Shown here: piece after piece, positions 1 to 7,516 of the stretch | Numbering within the stretch: the stretch's first letter is position 1 | Layout: every line of letters starts with the position of its first letter | Assembly: GCA_041547565.1 (NCBI GenBank) | Contig: JBFEUI010000087.1 | Location: 1-12,539 of the forward strand | Direction: 5' to 3' | DNA from: JBFEUI01 sp041547565 | GTDB lineage: Bacteria; Pseudomonadota; Gammaproteobacteria; Thiohalomonadales; Thiohalomonadaceae | DNA length: 12,539 nt | Position numbers and translations under genes: made by a program | The notes under the pieces: generated by a model | The model's database searches: none | What the model was told of the DNA's origin: nothing | The model's input: only the letters and a program-made list of their open reading frames with translations

Positions 1-1
1 T

Positions 2-2209
2 GCCATCTATCTGTGGGTGATTGTCGGTAACGGTTTCCGCTATGGTGAGAAATACGTTGATGCGGCAACGGCGCTGAGTTTTGTCGGCTTCACGACAGTT
101 TTGCTGGTCAATGACTACTGGCAGCAGCACAGTGAGATCGGCATCAGCCTGTTGATTTTGTTGATTATGCTGCCGCTCTACATTCGGGTGCTGCTGAAAA
201 AACTGTATGAGGCGATCCAGAGGGCCAATCAGGCCAATGCAGCAAAATCACGTTTTCTGGCGAGCATGAGCCATGAGTTGAGAACGCCGCTAAACGGTGT
301 GATAGGCATGAGTGATCTGCTGCAGGAGACACATCTTGATGATGAGCAGCGTGATCTGGTGCACACCGTCCACATGTCCGCCAACACCCTGCTGGGCCTG
401 ATCAACAATGTTCTCGATATCTCAAAGATTGAGGCGGGTAAGATCGCCATCGAACACGCTGCTTTTGACCTCCATGCCCTGGTCAATGGCACGGTCAAAA
501 TGCTCGACATCCAGGGCCAGCGCAAGGGGGTCGTGGTGGCAAGTCATATCGACCCCAGGGTGCCTTTTCAACTGGTTGGCGATGCACTGCATATCAGGCA
601 GGTGCTGGTCAATCTTGCCGGCAATGCCATCAAGTTTACCGAGCGGGGTTCGGTGACGGTGCGGGTAACGGTAGCAGGGGGAACCTCATATCGTCCGCTG
701 GTCCACTTTGAGGTGGAAGATACGGGCATCGGTATCGATTCAGATAAACTCGAACATATCTTTGAAGATTTTACCCAGGCCGATCACTCGACCACACGGC
801 GCTACGGCGGGAGTGGACTGGGCACCACCATAGCCAAACAACTGGTGGCGTTGATGGGGGGGCGCATCGGGGTCGAGAGCCGCGCCGGTGAGGGTTCAAC
901 ATTCTGGTTTGCGATACCGCTTTCATTGCAGCGGCAGGCTGATGCAGGCAATACCGGTGCACCACCGCTGCCCGATACACGTGTGTTGCTGCTCGCCGGT
1001 GAGAGACAGGCGGCGGCGATCCGCAGCGGTTTCAGGGACTGGGGTGTGGAGTTTGACTGGGTTACCACACCGGCGCGTGCCTTCTCTCTGATGATCGATG
1101 CCGCTGAGCATGCAATGCCATACAGTATTGTGCTCATCGAACAGGATGTACTGGATGTCAGCCCGCGACAGTTTGCTGCCGTGGTCAGGCAGGATGAGAC
1201 ACTGAACAGCCTCTCGCTGGTACTGCTCGCCGCCGAGGATACGAGCCCGGAAGGGGAGCGGCGTTTGGAGAGGGATTTCTCTTCGGTACTGCAACAACCG
1301 CTGGACAAAACCCTGCTGTTCAACGCCTTGCATGCCGCGCGCAGTGAGCACGAACTCGATGAGAACGTTGTAACTCTGGCCGAGTACTATCGGCGCACGA
1401 ACAGTGCCCGTGAGCTCAACATCCTTGTCGCGGAAGACAATGAGATCAATCAAAAGGTCATTGCGGGCATACTCGTGCGTGCCGGGCACAATGTTCAAGT
1501 GGTGGGTGACGGTGAGCAGGCACTCGATGCCCTGACCGCGGATGTTGCCGACTACGATATGGCAATACTGGATATGAACATGCCGGAGCGCAATGGCATT
1601 GAGGTGCTCAAGGCCCTGCACTTTTTCGATACCTCCGCTGCACTGCCGGTGATGATGGTCACCGCCGATGCCACGCCCGAGACCATGGAGGCGTGTCTGG
1701 CTGCGGGTGCCGATGCCTACATCACCAAACCCATCGAGGCACGTGACCTGCTGGAGAAGGTTGCCGCTCTGGTGAAGGGGAAGGGCGGTGATGCCTCCCG
1801 GGCTCACGGGCACAGGCCGGCAGGGTGTGTCGAAAAGATTGAAAGTGCGGGTGTGTTCGACCACCAGGTGCTGGATAACCTCGCCTCCCTCGGTTCCGGT
1901 AATGATTTTGTCGCGGATCTGGTGGAGGGGTTTGCAGAGGACGGGCAGGTCTTGCTGTCACGTGCGGGGCAGGCGGTTACAGAACAGGACTATCTGGGAT
2001 TCAGGGAGTGGTTGCATGCCTTGAAGGGGGGCGCGACGGAATTGGGCGGGCTTGAGCTGGTGCGCCTTTGCAGCAAGGCGGAACAGCTTAAACCGTACGA
2101 TATGTCAGGTCCTGCCCCTGCCGATCATCTGGCGCGCATCAACACGGCCTACAGTCGTCTGCTTGAGGCCATGCGTGATCACCTCGCCCGGGCGAGTGAG
2201 GTCAGGTAG
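2..2209 (+). CDS. rpfC: RpfC-type hybrid sensor histidine kinase (DSF receptor), 5' partial
   Basis: Membrane hybrid kinase of the RpfC family, which in Xanthomonas senses DSF and passes phosphate to the HD-GYP regulator RpfG. The reading frame is open to the window edge, so the GTG at 17 is unlikely to be the true start; the first transmembrane helices lie outside. Residues numbered from that GTG: a GNGFRYG motif at 4-10, typical of RpfC; two membrane helices at about 17-34 and 41-60; HisKA with phospho-acceptor H86 (SHELRTP); HATPase with N box (NLAGNAIKF, 199-207), G1 DTGIGI (235-240) and GGSGLGTT (264-271). A degenerate receiver follows at about 322-440, with Glu at the phospho-Asp position and Gln instead of Lys before the conserved Pro. 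Then come an intact receiver at 468-587 (E473, D474, D519, K571) and a C-terminal Hpt domain with H667 in HALKGGATELG. The gene converges on an rpfF homologue, which strongly supports the call. The Xanthomonas protein is about 726 residues; this one is longer because of the extra receiver. An rpfG is expected upstream, outside the window. Confidence 0.88.
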   Translation, partial: AIYLWVIVGNGFRYGEKYVDAATALSFVGFTTVLLVNDYWQQHSEIGISLLILLIMLPLYIRVLLKKLYEAIQRANQANAAKSRFLASMSHELRTPLNGVIGMSDLLQETHLDDEQRDLVHTVHMSANTLLGLINNVLDISKIEAGKIAIEHAAFDLHALVNGTVKMLDIQGQRKGVVVASHIDPRVPFQLVGDALHIRQVLVNLAGNAIKFTERGSVTVRVTVAGGTSYRPLVHFEVEDTGIGIDSDKLEHIFEDFTQADHSTTRRYGGSGLGTTIAKQLVALMGGRIGVESRAGEGSTFWFAIPLSLQRQADAGNTGAPPLPDTRVLLLAGERQAAAIRSGFRDWGVEFDWVTTPARAFSLMIDAAEHAMPYSIVLIEQDVLDVSPRQFAAVVRQDETLNSLSLVLLAAEDTSPEGERRLERDFSSVLQQPLDKTLLFNALHAARSEHELDENVVTLAEYYRRTNSARELNILVAEDNEINQKVIAGILVRAGHNVQVVGDGEQALDALTADVADYDMAILDMNMPERNGIEVLKALHFFDTSAALPVMMVTADATPETMEACLAAGADAYITKPIEARDLLEKVAALVKGKGGDASRAHGHRPAGCVEKIESAGVFDHQVLDNLASLGSGNDFVADLVEGFAEDGQVLLSRAGQAVTEQDYLGFREWLHALKGGATELGGLELVRLCSKAEQLKPYDMSGPAPADHLARINTAYSRLLEAMRDHLARASEVR

Positions 2210-2243
2210 GCCCGTAGCGCGATACTGTTTGGCGCTACGGGCC
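2209..2243. terminator. Perfect 12-bp hairpin between convergent rpfC and rpfF
   Basis: GGCCCGTAGCGC (2209-2220) is exactly complementary to GCGCTACGGGCC (2232-2243), with an 11-nt loop. It begins on the last base of the rpfC stop codon and ends 11 bp before the end of rpfF, so it would form in the transcripts of both genes. Neither side has a T-tract, so it is not a canonical intrinsic terminator. A bidirectional transcription or mRNA 3'-end stabilising stem is the likeliest role. Confidence 0.6.
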
Positions 2244-2254
2244 CCCTGCCGTTG

Positions 2255-3121
2255 CTATACGTTACTGCGCCGGCCGTTCTGGCGCTTGACCAGACGTTCC
2301 ATCATTTTCAGATCGCGCGGTTCAAGGCGCAGCGCTGCCTCGACCCAGAGTGTGGTGATGTCGAGCAACTCCCGATAGGTGACGGGGTTGCAGCGGTCCC
2401 TTACCTGACGCATGGCACGGTAGCCGTTGGCGGCACGCTCGGCACGCTTGATATACTCCAGCACAGCCAGTTCGCCCTCGCCCTTCTCGGCCAGAATATC
2501 CACGACCCCGAGCTGGTGCAGCTCTTCGGCATCGAAGAGTTGGCCGCTGAGGATCATCTGTTCTGCCCTGGTGGCACCGATTTTTCGTGACAGCAGGCTG
2601 TATGCCCCCATGCCAGGAAACAGGTTGAACAGGATCTCCGGCAGACCCATGCGGCAGCCGCGCTCGGCGATCAGTACATTGCCGGACAGTGCCGCCTCAA
2701 AGCCTCCGCCCAGGGCATCGCCCTGCACCAGCGAGATAGTGGTGAGATCGCGTTCCAGGTGCACGATATTCTGGTAGAGCACATCGATGCAGGCGGTGGC
2801 ATAGTTGAGCAGTGCATCATAATTACCCGCACCAATCAGGCCGCGGAAAAGGTCAAGGTCACCGCCAAGATTGAACGTGCCCTCCACGTCGGAGGCCAGT
2901 ACCAGATAACGGTACTCGCGCCCCTGCGGGGTATCCAGCTCCTGCCGGACCTGCCCAAACCAGAGGGCGATCTCCTCTAGTAGTGTCGGGGTGAAGCATG
3001 GCCGCGGGGCGGCATGCATGTAATACCAGCCCACTTTGTGCTTTTTCTCGTAGTGGGTGGTCAGGTGACGATAGCTACCGTGTGTGGATAGCGCGGTGAT
3101 GGCTTTGGCTGGGTCGTTCAT
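2255..3121 (-). CDS. rpfF: RpfF-type DSF synthase (crotonase superfamily)
   Basis: Makes the cis-2-unsaturated fatty acid signal DSF. RpfF family enzymes act as acyl-ACP dehydratase and thioesterase on 3-hydroxyacyl-ACP. The 288-residue product matches the length of Xanthomonas RpfF (289). The crotonase core is clear: LASDVEGTFNLGGDL (75-89, first oxyanion loop), SLVQGDALGGGFEAALSG (130-147) and MGLPEILFNLFPGMGAYS (158-175). E142 and E162 correspond to catalytic E141 and E161 of Xanthomonas RpfF. The LFPGMGAYS segment and the WVEAALRL...MMERLV C-terminus separate it from ordinary enoyl-CoA hydratases. The start at 3121 is chosen because AGGAGG lies 6 nt upstream; in-frame ATGs further up (to 3193) lack such a site and would lie across the predicted promoter. 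It converges on rpfC, as in Xanthomonas, and lies 145 bp downstream of an RND pump gene on the same strand. I see no rpfB homologue. Confidence 0.9.
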   Translation of the reverse strand: MNDPAKAITALSTHGSYRHLTTHYEKKHKVGWYYMHAAPRPCFTPTLLEEIALWFGQVRQELDTPQGREYRYLVLASDVEGTFNLGGDLDLFRGLIGAGNYDALLNYATACIDVLYQNIVHLERDLTTISLVQGDALGGGFEAALSGNVLIAERGCRMGLPEILFNLFPGMGAYSLLSRKIGATRAEQMILSGQLFDAEELHQLGVVDILAEKGEGELAVLEYIKRAERAANGYRAMRQVRDRCNPVTYRELLDITTLWVEAALRLEPRDLKMMERLVKRQNGRRSNV

Positions 3122-3127
3122 TGGCGG

Positions 3128-3133
3128 CCTCCT
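3128..3133 (-). promoter_or_regulatory. Ribosome binding site of rpfF
   Basis: AGGAGG on the minus strand, 6 nt before the ATG at 3121. It is a full anti-16S match and decides the start codon, giving a protein of the family's usual length rather than one 24 residues longer. Confidence 0.85.
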
Positions 3134-3155
3134 GTGGAATGGCGGGTGTTCCCGA

Positions 3156-3172
3156 ATAAGCAAATTGCTTAT
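3156..3172. promoter_or_regulatory. 17-bp perfect palindrome overlapping the rpfF -10 and start region
   Basis: ATAAGCAA-A-TTGCTTAT has two exact 8-bp arms around a single base. It covers most of the predicted rpfF -10 hexamer and the likely transcription start (about 3161). That is where a repressor would block initiation. The cognate regulator is unknown. Confidence 0.5.
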
Positions 3173-3177
3173 ATCAC
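3168..3177 (-). promoter_or_regulatory. Predicted extended -10 promoter of rpfF
   Basis: On the minus strand a TG, one base, then TATAAG (3173 to 3168) fits an extended -10 element with five of six bases of TATAAT. No good -35 lies 17 bp upstream, which extended -10 promoters can tolerate. Transcription would start near 3161 and give a leader of about 40 nt ahead of rpfF. This would let rpfF be expressed independently of the RND operon upstream. Confidence 0.5.
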
Positions 3178-3184
3178 ACATCTT

Positions 3185-3208
3185 CGTATTCAAGCGTAGT
3201 TGAATACG
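3185..3208. promoter_or_regulatory. 24-bp inverted repeat at the rpfF -35 region
   Basis: CGTATTCAA and TTGAATACG are exact 9-bp arms separated by 6 bp. The centre is about 36 bp upstream of the predicted rpfF transcription start, a position usable by either a repressor or a class II activator. It does not match the CRP/Clp consensus (TGTGA-N6-TCACA). Confidence 0.5.
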
Positions 3209-3265
3209 CTGAAATCTGTACGTGATGTGCGGCGGAAAAACGTTGCAGCTTTCCTCGGAGGGGGA

Positions 3266-6200
3266 TTAGCTTTTATTTGCGCTGAAACTGTAGAACAACT
3301 GGTACATGGTGGGGATCAGCAACAGCGTGACCAGCAGCGACATACCCAGTCCGTAAATCAGGGCGACAGCGAGCGGCTGCAGCATTTCACCGCCCTCGCC
3401 TACGCCCATGGCAAGGGGCGACATACCGGCAATGGTGGTCAAGGTGGTCATCAGTATCGGTCGCAGGCGCAGGCGTGCCGCATCGATAATCGCCTCGCGC
3501 ACGGCGGCCCCTTGCTGACGGGCGATTTCGATATACTCCACCAGTACGATCGCGTTATTGACCACGATGCCGGCAAGCATGATCATGCCCAGCCAGACCG
3601 GCATGGAGATGGGCAGGGCGGTAATATAGAGGCCTCCCGCCACACCGATGACGGCGAACGGAATCGACAGCAGGATCACGATCGGGTTGCGCAGTGACTC
3701 GTACTGCACGGCCATCACCACAAACACCAGGAAGATGGCCAGTGCGAGCAGCATCTGGCTCATTCTCTGACCCTCCTGAAGTGTCTGCAACTCTCCTGCG
3801 TCATAGATGATATAACCCTCGGGGAGTGTCATCGCTTGCAGCCGTTGCTGGATCTCGGCGTGAATCCTGCCGACCGGTATGTCATCGGCGAATGAGGCGC
3901 TGATCTCGACGATACGGCGCTGGTTTTCGCGCTGAATGATGGCCGGCGACGAGGTCAGTTTCAGCCGGGCGACCTCGCTCAAATGCAGTGGCGTACCCGC
4001 TTTGTCGGTCATGATTACCACCTGTTCCAGGGCATGCGGTGAGTCAACTTCACGCCGGGGCAACCGTAGCCGTATGTCGACGGAGCGGTCGCCGTCGAGG
4101 AACTCCGATACCACCTCACCCTGCAGTGCCCGTTGCAGGGCAAGCCCGATGTCCTCGGCATCCAGATCAAGCGAGGCGGCCCGTTCACGGTCGATAACAA
4201 GCGCCAGTTCCTGCCTTACATCCTCCGCGGTATGCTGCAGATTGTTCAGACCGGCAACCGGCTGCAATACGCGAATGACCTCGTCAGCAATGGTTGCCAG
4301 CCTGTTCAGCTCCGGGCCCTGTACACGCAGGCTGAGTGCCTCCTCGCCGCGGCTGACGCGTACCCCACGGATGCCGACCGTGCGCATAAATACCCGCACG
4401 CCCACCATCTGCAGCTTGTTGATCTGCCCCTGCAGCCTTCTGATCCAGGCCTGGCTGGAGAGTTGACGCTGGGTGCTCGGAACCAGCTGTACCCGCATGT
4501 AGCTGCGGTTGCTGCGTTCGCGCTCACTGCGTCCGAAGATAAAGCCGCCGATGACGCTGTAGACCGTTTCAACCTCCGGCTGTGACTGGATCAGCGACTC
4601 GATGGCATCGACCGTGCGGTTCATCTCACTCAGACTGGTGCCCGGATCGGTGCGGACATCAATGCTGATCAGACCGTCGTCCATCCTCGGCAGAAACTCC
4701 TGGCGTTCGGGAAAGAAGGTGGGCAGTGAAAAGACCAGGGCGCCTATCAGGGCGACAACCAGCAGCAGTTGGAGTAGCGGGCGCTTGAGCAGTCCGGCGA
4801 CCAGGCCAGCGTACCTGTGCTGCAACCACTGGATGACGGCGTCGATATATTTGCGCACGGGGCTGCGTTTCAGGGTGTGTACCCGTACACCCAGTGCCGG
4901 CACCAGGGTGAGGGCGACGATCATGGAGGCGAAAATGGCGGCCGAGATGGTGAAGATCAGTTCCCGGAACAGCAGGCCCACCAGTCCGCTGACAAACAGG
5001 AACGGCAGTACGGCAGCAAGGTTGGTCGAGGTCGCAGCGACGATGGCGCTGTTGATCTCCCTGGCGGCCCCTTCGCCGGCCTCCATATCGCTCTCCCCGG
5101 CACTCTGGTGGCGCTGTATGTTCTCCAGCATGACGATGGTGTTGTCCACCAGCATGCCGACGCCGAGTGCCAGTCCCCCCAGCGTCATGATATTGAAGGT
5201 CAGCCCGCCGACGCCCATGAGCACGAAGGTCACCATAATGGCGATGGGTATCGCGCTGCCGATGATCAGGGTGCGGCGCAGGTTGCCGAGGAACAGGTAG
5301 ACCACCGCCATGGCCAGCAGGGTACCGCTGATGGCGGCGAGACTGGCATTGTTCAGGGAGTGGCTGATGTAGCGCGCCTGGTCGGCGACACTTTTAACCT
5401 CGATGCCCTCGGGAAGCAGCTTCTGCTGCTTGAGCCACTGCAGCCGCTGCTTTACCGCCTCCACGACAAGTATCGTGTTGGCAGTCGGCTGTTTCTGTAT
5501 CGATACCTTCACCCCGGGCACACCGTTAAGGTGGACCTTGATCCGCTCATCCTCATGGGTGTCGTTGACCCGCGCCAGTTCGTTGAGCGGTACGGTGTTG
5601 CCGTCAGACAGGCGAATCGGCAGCCTGGCGATCTCCTCAACAGAGCCAAACCGTGCGGCGGTTCTGCCGGTCAGTTCACGCTGTTTCATGGTCAGGCGCC
5701 CGGCCGGCAGGTCGATATTGCCGCGCTGCAGGGCATTGGTAATATCTTCAACGCTCAGCCCCATGGCCGCCAGCCGTTGCTGGTCGGGCAGCACCTGTAT
5801 TTCGCGGATGGTACCGCCGCCGACCTCAACCGCAGCAACCCCGGGCAGATTGAGAAAATGCTTGGAGAAGTCGTAGTCCACCCAGTCGCGCAGGCGCTGG
5901 GTGTCGCCTTCACTGGTGGCGATAACAAATTCGATGGCCGGCAACTGCGAGGGGTCGAGTTTGTAGATAACCGGTGGGTTGATGGTATCGGGAAGAAAGC
6001 GTTTGGCACGATCAAGGCGGGTACTCGTATCACGCAGTGCGATGTCGATGTCCTTGCCGTACTCGAATGACAGGTCAACGCTGCTGCTGCCTTCGACCGT
6101 CTGTGATTGTATGCTGATGGCATCCTCGGTGATCGCCAGTTGCTCTTCCAACTGGCGTGTGATGCGATCTTCCATAATCGAAGCGGGAATGCCCGGATCG

Positions 6201-6379
6201 ACAATGCGTACGCGTATCTCCGGATAGATGATATGGGGCAGCAGGTCGACCGATAGGCGCCCAAGTGAGAACAGGCCCAGCACGATTACCGCCAGGGCGA
6301 TCATCGAAATCCCGATGGGGTGTCGTATTGACCAGGCGGCCAGCCCGCCGCGGTGCAGAGGTGTACCTGACGGACTCAT
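3266..6379 (-). CDS. RND-family efflux transporter, inner-membrane permease
   Basis: Proton-driven inner-membrane pump of the AcrB/HAE-like RND superfamily. It is expected to work with the adaptor encoded just upstream and an outer-membrane channel encoded elsewhere. The 1037 residues are the usual length. The N-terminal helix (about 18-40) and a large periplasmic loop are followed by a helix bundle from about 345. TM4 carries LGVGMLVDNTIVMLEN (405-420), in which only the first of the two AcrB aspartates is kept (D412; N413 replaces the second). The TM10 counterpart reads IVVNNAIVLVEY, with N941 in place of AcrB Lys940. C-terminal motifs include MAVQYESLRNPIVILLSIPFA. The VDN plus VNN combination is shared by a broad group of RND pumps, so it is not evidence of inactivation. 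The substrate cannot be told from sequence. The start overlaps the adaptor stop (ATGA), indicating translational coupling. No convincing terminator separates its end from the rpfF promoter region. Confidence 0.92.
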   Translation of the reverse strand: MSPSGTPLHRGGLAAWSIRHPIGISMIALAVIVLGLFSLGRLSVDLLPHIIYPEIRVRIVDPGIPASIMEDRITRQLEEQLAITEDAISIQSQTVEGSSSVDLSFEYGKDIDIALRDTSTRLDRAKRFLPDTINPPVIYKLDPSQLPAIEFVIATSEGDTQRLRDWVDYDFSKHFLNLPGVAAVEVGGGTIREIQVLPDQQRLAAMGLSVEDITNALQRGNIDLPAGRLTMKQRELTGRTAARFGSVEEIARLPIRLSDGNTVPLNELARVNDTHEDERIKVHLNGVPGVKVSIQKQPTANTILVVEAVKQRLQWLKQQKLLPEGIEVKSVADQARYISHSLNNASLAAISGTLLAMAVVYLFLGNLRRTLIIGSAIPIAIMVTFVLMGVGGLTFNIMTLGGLALGVGMLVDNTIVMLENIQRHQSAGESDMEAGEGAAREINSAIVAATSTNLAAVLPFLFVSGLVGLLFRELIFTISAAIFASMIVALTLVPALGVRVHTLKRSPVRKYIDAVIQWLQHRYAGLVAGLLKRPLLQLLLVVALIGALVFSLPTFFPERQEFLPRMDDGLISIDVRTDPGTSLSEMNRTVDAIESLIQSQPEVETVYSVIGGFIFGRSERERSNRSYMRVQLVPSTQRQLSSQAWIRRLQGQINKLQMVGVRVFMRTVGIRGVRVSRGEEALSLRVQGPELNRLATIADEVIRVLQPVAGLNNLQHTAEDVRQELALVIDRERAASLDLDAEDIGLALQRALQGEVVSEFLDGDRSVDIRLRLPRREVDSPHALEQVVIMTDKAGTPLHLSEVARLKLTSSPAIIQRENQRRIVEISASFADDIPVGRIHAEIQQRLQAMTLPEGYIIYDAGELQTLQEGQRMSQMLLALAIFLVFVVMAVQYESLRNPIVILLSIPFAVIGVAGGLYITALPISMPVWLGMIMLAGIVVNNAIVLVEYIEIARQQGAAVREAIIDAARLRLRPILMTTLTTIAGMSPLAMGVGEGGEMLQPLAVALIYGLGMSLLVTLLLIPTMYQLFYSFSANKS

Positions 6380-7434
6380 GGCTTCGCCGTGTCCCTGTCA
6401 ACCGTTGCTGCAATCGCCTTGATTTTCATGCCGTCGGATACGCCGTAGATGCCCTTTGTCACCACCTGCGCCCCCTCGTCCAGTCCCGTGACAATCTCGA
6501 CCTGGTCACCGAAGTGGGCACCGCTTTCCACAGCGATGCGTACCGCCTTGCCGTCGCGATAGGCAAAGAGATATTCACCCTGCAGATCGCGCTGCAGGGC
6601 GGCAAACGGGATCAGCAGGCGCGGTTGCGGACGCGCCGTCAGGGTGACGCGGCAAAGTTGGCCGGGTAGGGCCCTGGCCGGGGCCGGTTCAAGCACCACC
6701 TCGACGGTGCCCTGCCGACTGGCGGGGTCGACCGTGGGGTGGATGCGCTGGATGCGTCCCGGGAAGTTCTCTCTGCCCAGGGCGTCGATGCGTACGCTGA
6801 CATCATCGCCGACCCGCAACTGAGGCAGAAACAGTTCCGATACCGTCACCTCGGTAACCAGTGAGGCGGGATCGGTCAATGTCAGGATATGGGTGAAACG
6901 CGGCAGGGCATCACCCGGTTCGACCAACCGTTCACTGATCACGCCGGAGAAGGGGGCGGCCATTTTGGTGTTACTGAGTCGGATGCGTAGTAGATCCTCC
7001 TCCGCCTGTGCCACATCCAGTGCGGTTTTTGCCCGGGCCAGTTCGTCCTCGGCCACGACACGGCTGTTTTGCAGGCGTTGCAGGCGCTTCAGATCCTGTG
7101 CGGCCTGCTTGCGCTGTGCGATCGCCTTTTTCAGTTCGGCGCGCAGTTGGGTGTCTTCGATGCTAAAGAGGGTTTGTGATTCTTCGACCTGGTCCCCCTC
7201 ATAGAACGGCAGGTTGGTCAGGCGTCCCTCCTCCTGCGTGATGATCTTGGTCTCACGGCGGGCACGCAGCGTTCCGCTGCGCACCAGGGTCTGGGCAACC
7301 TCTGTCGTAGTAACGGTTGTCGTTTCTACCAGGTGAGCGGGTGCTGGCGGGCTTTTTTTCCCATTGGGTTGTTTGTCGTCACTGCACCCGGCGACCAACA
7401 CCAGCGAAAGCATCACACAGACAAACCGAACCAT
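6376..7434 (-). CDS. RND efflux periplasmic adaptor (membrane-fusion) lipoprotein
   Basis: Periplasmic adaptor linking the RND pump to a TolC-type channel. The N-terminus is a lipoprotein signal: a hydrophobic stretch ending LVAGC, with lipidated Cys17. Numbered from this ATG, a barrel-sandwich half-motif (EEGRLTNLPFYEGDQV) lies at about 68-83. It is followed by an alpha-helical coiled-coil hairpin at about 94-155 whose tip, RLQRLQNSRVVAEDELARA, resembles the TolC-docking region. The second half-motif (APFSGVISERLVEPGDAL) and a beta-barrel domain (about 190-250) complete the family order. At 352 residues it is of normal size. The ATG at 7434 was preferred; a GTG two codons upstream (7440) is also possible because AAGGAAAAGG could serve either. 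First gene of a two-gene operon, overlapping the pump by 4 bp and divergent from a small secreted-protein gene. Confidence 0.9.
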   Translation of the reverse strand: MVRFVCVMLSLVLVAGCSDDKQPNGKKSPPAPAHLVETTTVTTTEVAQTLVRSGTLRARRETKIITQEEGRLTNLPFYEGDQVEESQTLFSIEDTQLRAELKKAIAQRKQAAQDLKRLQRLQNSRVVAEDELARAKTALDVAQAEEDLLRIRLSNTKMAAPFSGVISERLVEPGDALPRFTHILTLTDPASLVTEVTVSELFLPQLRVGDDVSVRIDALGRENFPGRIQRIHPTVDPASRQGTVEVVLEPAPARALPGQLCRVTLTARPQPRLLIPFAALQRDLQGEYLFAYRDGKAVRIAVESGAHFGDQVEIVTGLDEGAQVVTKGIYGVSDGMKIKAIAATVDRDTAKP

Positions 7435-7451
7435 GGGCACCTTTTCCTTTT

Positions 7452-7479
7452 GTTCTGGTAGAACTCTTTGAACGTTCTA
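7452..7479. promoter_or_regulatory. Inverted-repeat cluster in the RND operon leader (candidate operator)
   Basis: TAGAAC (7459-7464) and GTTCTA (7474-7479) form a 21-bp inverted repeat with 9 bp between the arms. A second short repeat, GTTCT-GGT-AGAAC (7452-7464), shares one arm, and GAACGTTC (7470-7477) is itself a palindrome. The cluster lies between the predicted start of transcription (about 7481) and the adaptor start codon, a typical site for a TetR-type repressor of an efflux operon. No regulator gene is in the window. Confidence 0.45.
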
Positions 7480-7487
7480 ACCAACCG

Positions 7488-7516
7488 ACTATAGCGGAAT
7501 CATACACCGAATGCAG
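7488..7516 (-). promoter_or_regulatory. Predicted sigma-70 promoter of the RND operon
   Basis: On the minus strand TATAGT (7493 to 7488) matches five of six -10 bases. A weak -35, CTGCAT (7516 to 7511), lies 17 bp upstream. Transcription would begin near 7481, about 47 nt before the adaptor ATG and immediately before the inverted-repeat cluster. Confidence 0.4.

Noticed and set aside
923..1864. Minus-strand open frame of 313 codons within the sensor kinase
   Set aside because: It is opposite the receiver and linker domains of the kinase and resembles no known protein.
3168..3190. CRP/Clp binding site upstream of rpfF
   Set aside because: Only one TGTGA half-site is present; the partner TCACA is not at the required spacing.
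3122..3193. N-terminal extension of RpfF starting at 3193
   Set aside because: It would run across the predicted promoter and both palindromes, adds 24 residues absent from the family, and lacks a ribosome site as good as the AGGAGG before 3121.
3209..3265. Intrinsic terminator after the RND pump gene
   Set aside because: There is a run of five T's on the minus strand, but no stable stem precedes it; only a 3-4 bp pairing was found.
4817..6070. Plus-strand open frame of 417 codons
   Set aside because: It is antisense to the RND pump, rich in Gln/His/Gly/Asp as expected for the reverse of a conserved gene, and has no ribosome site of note.
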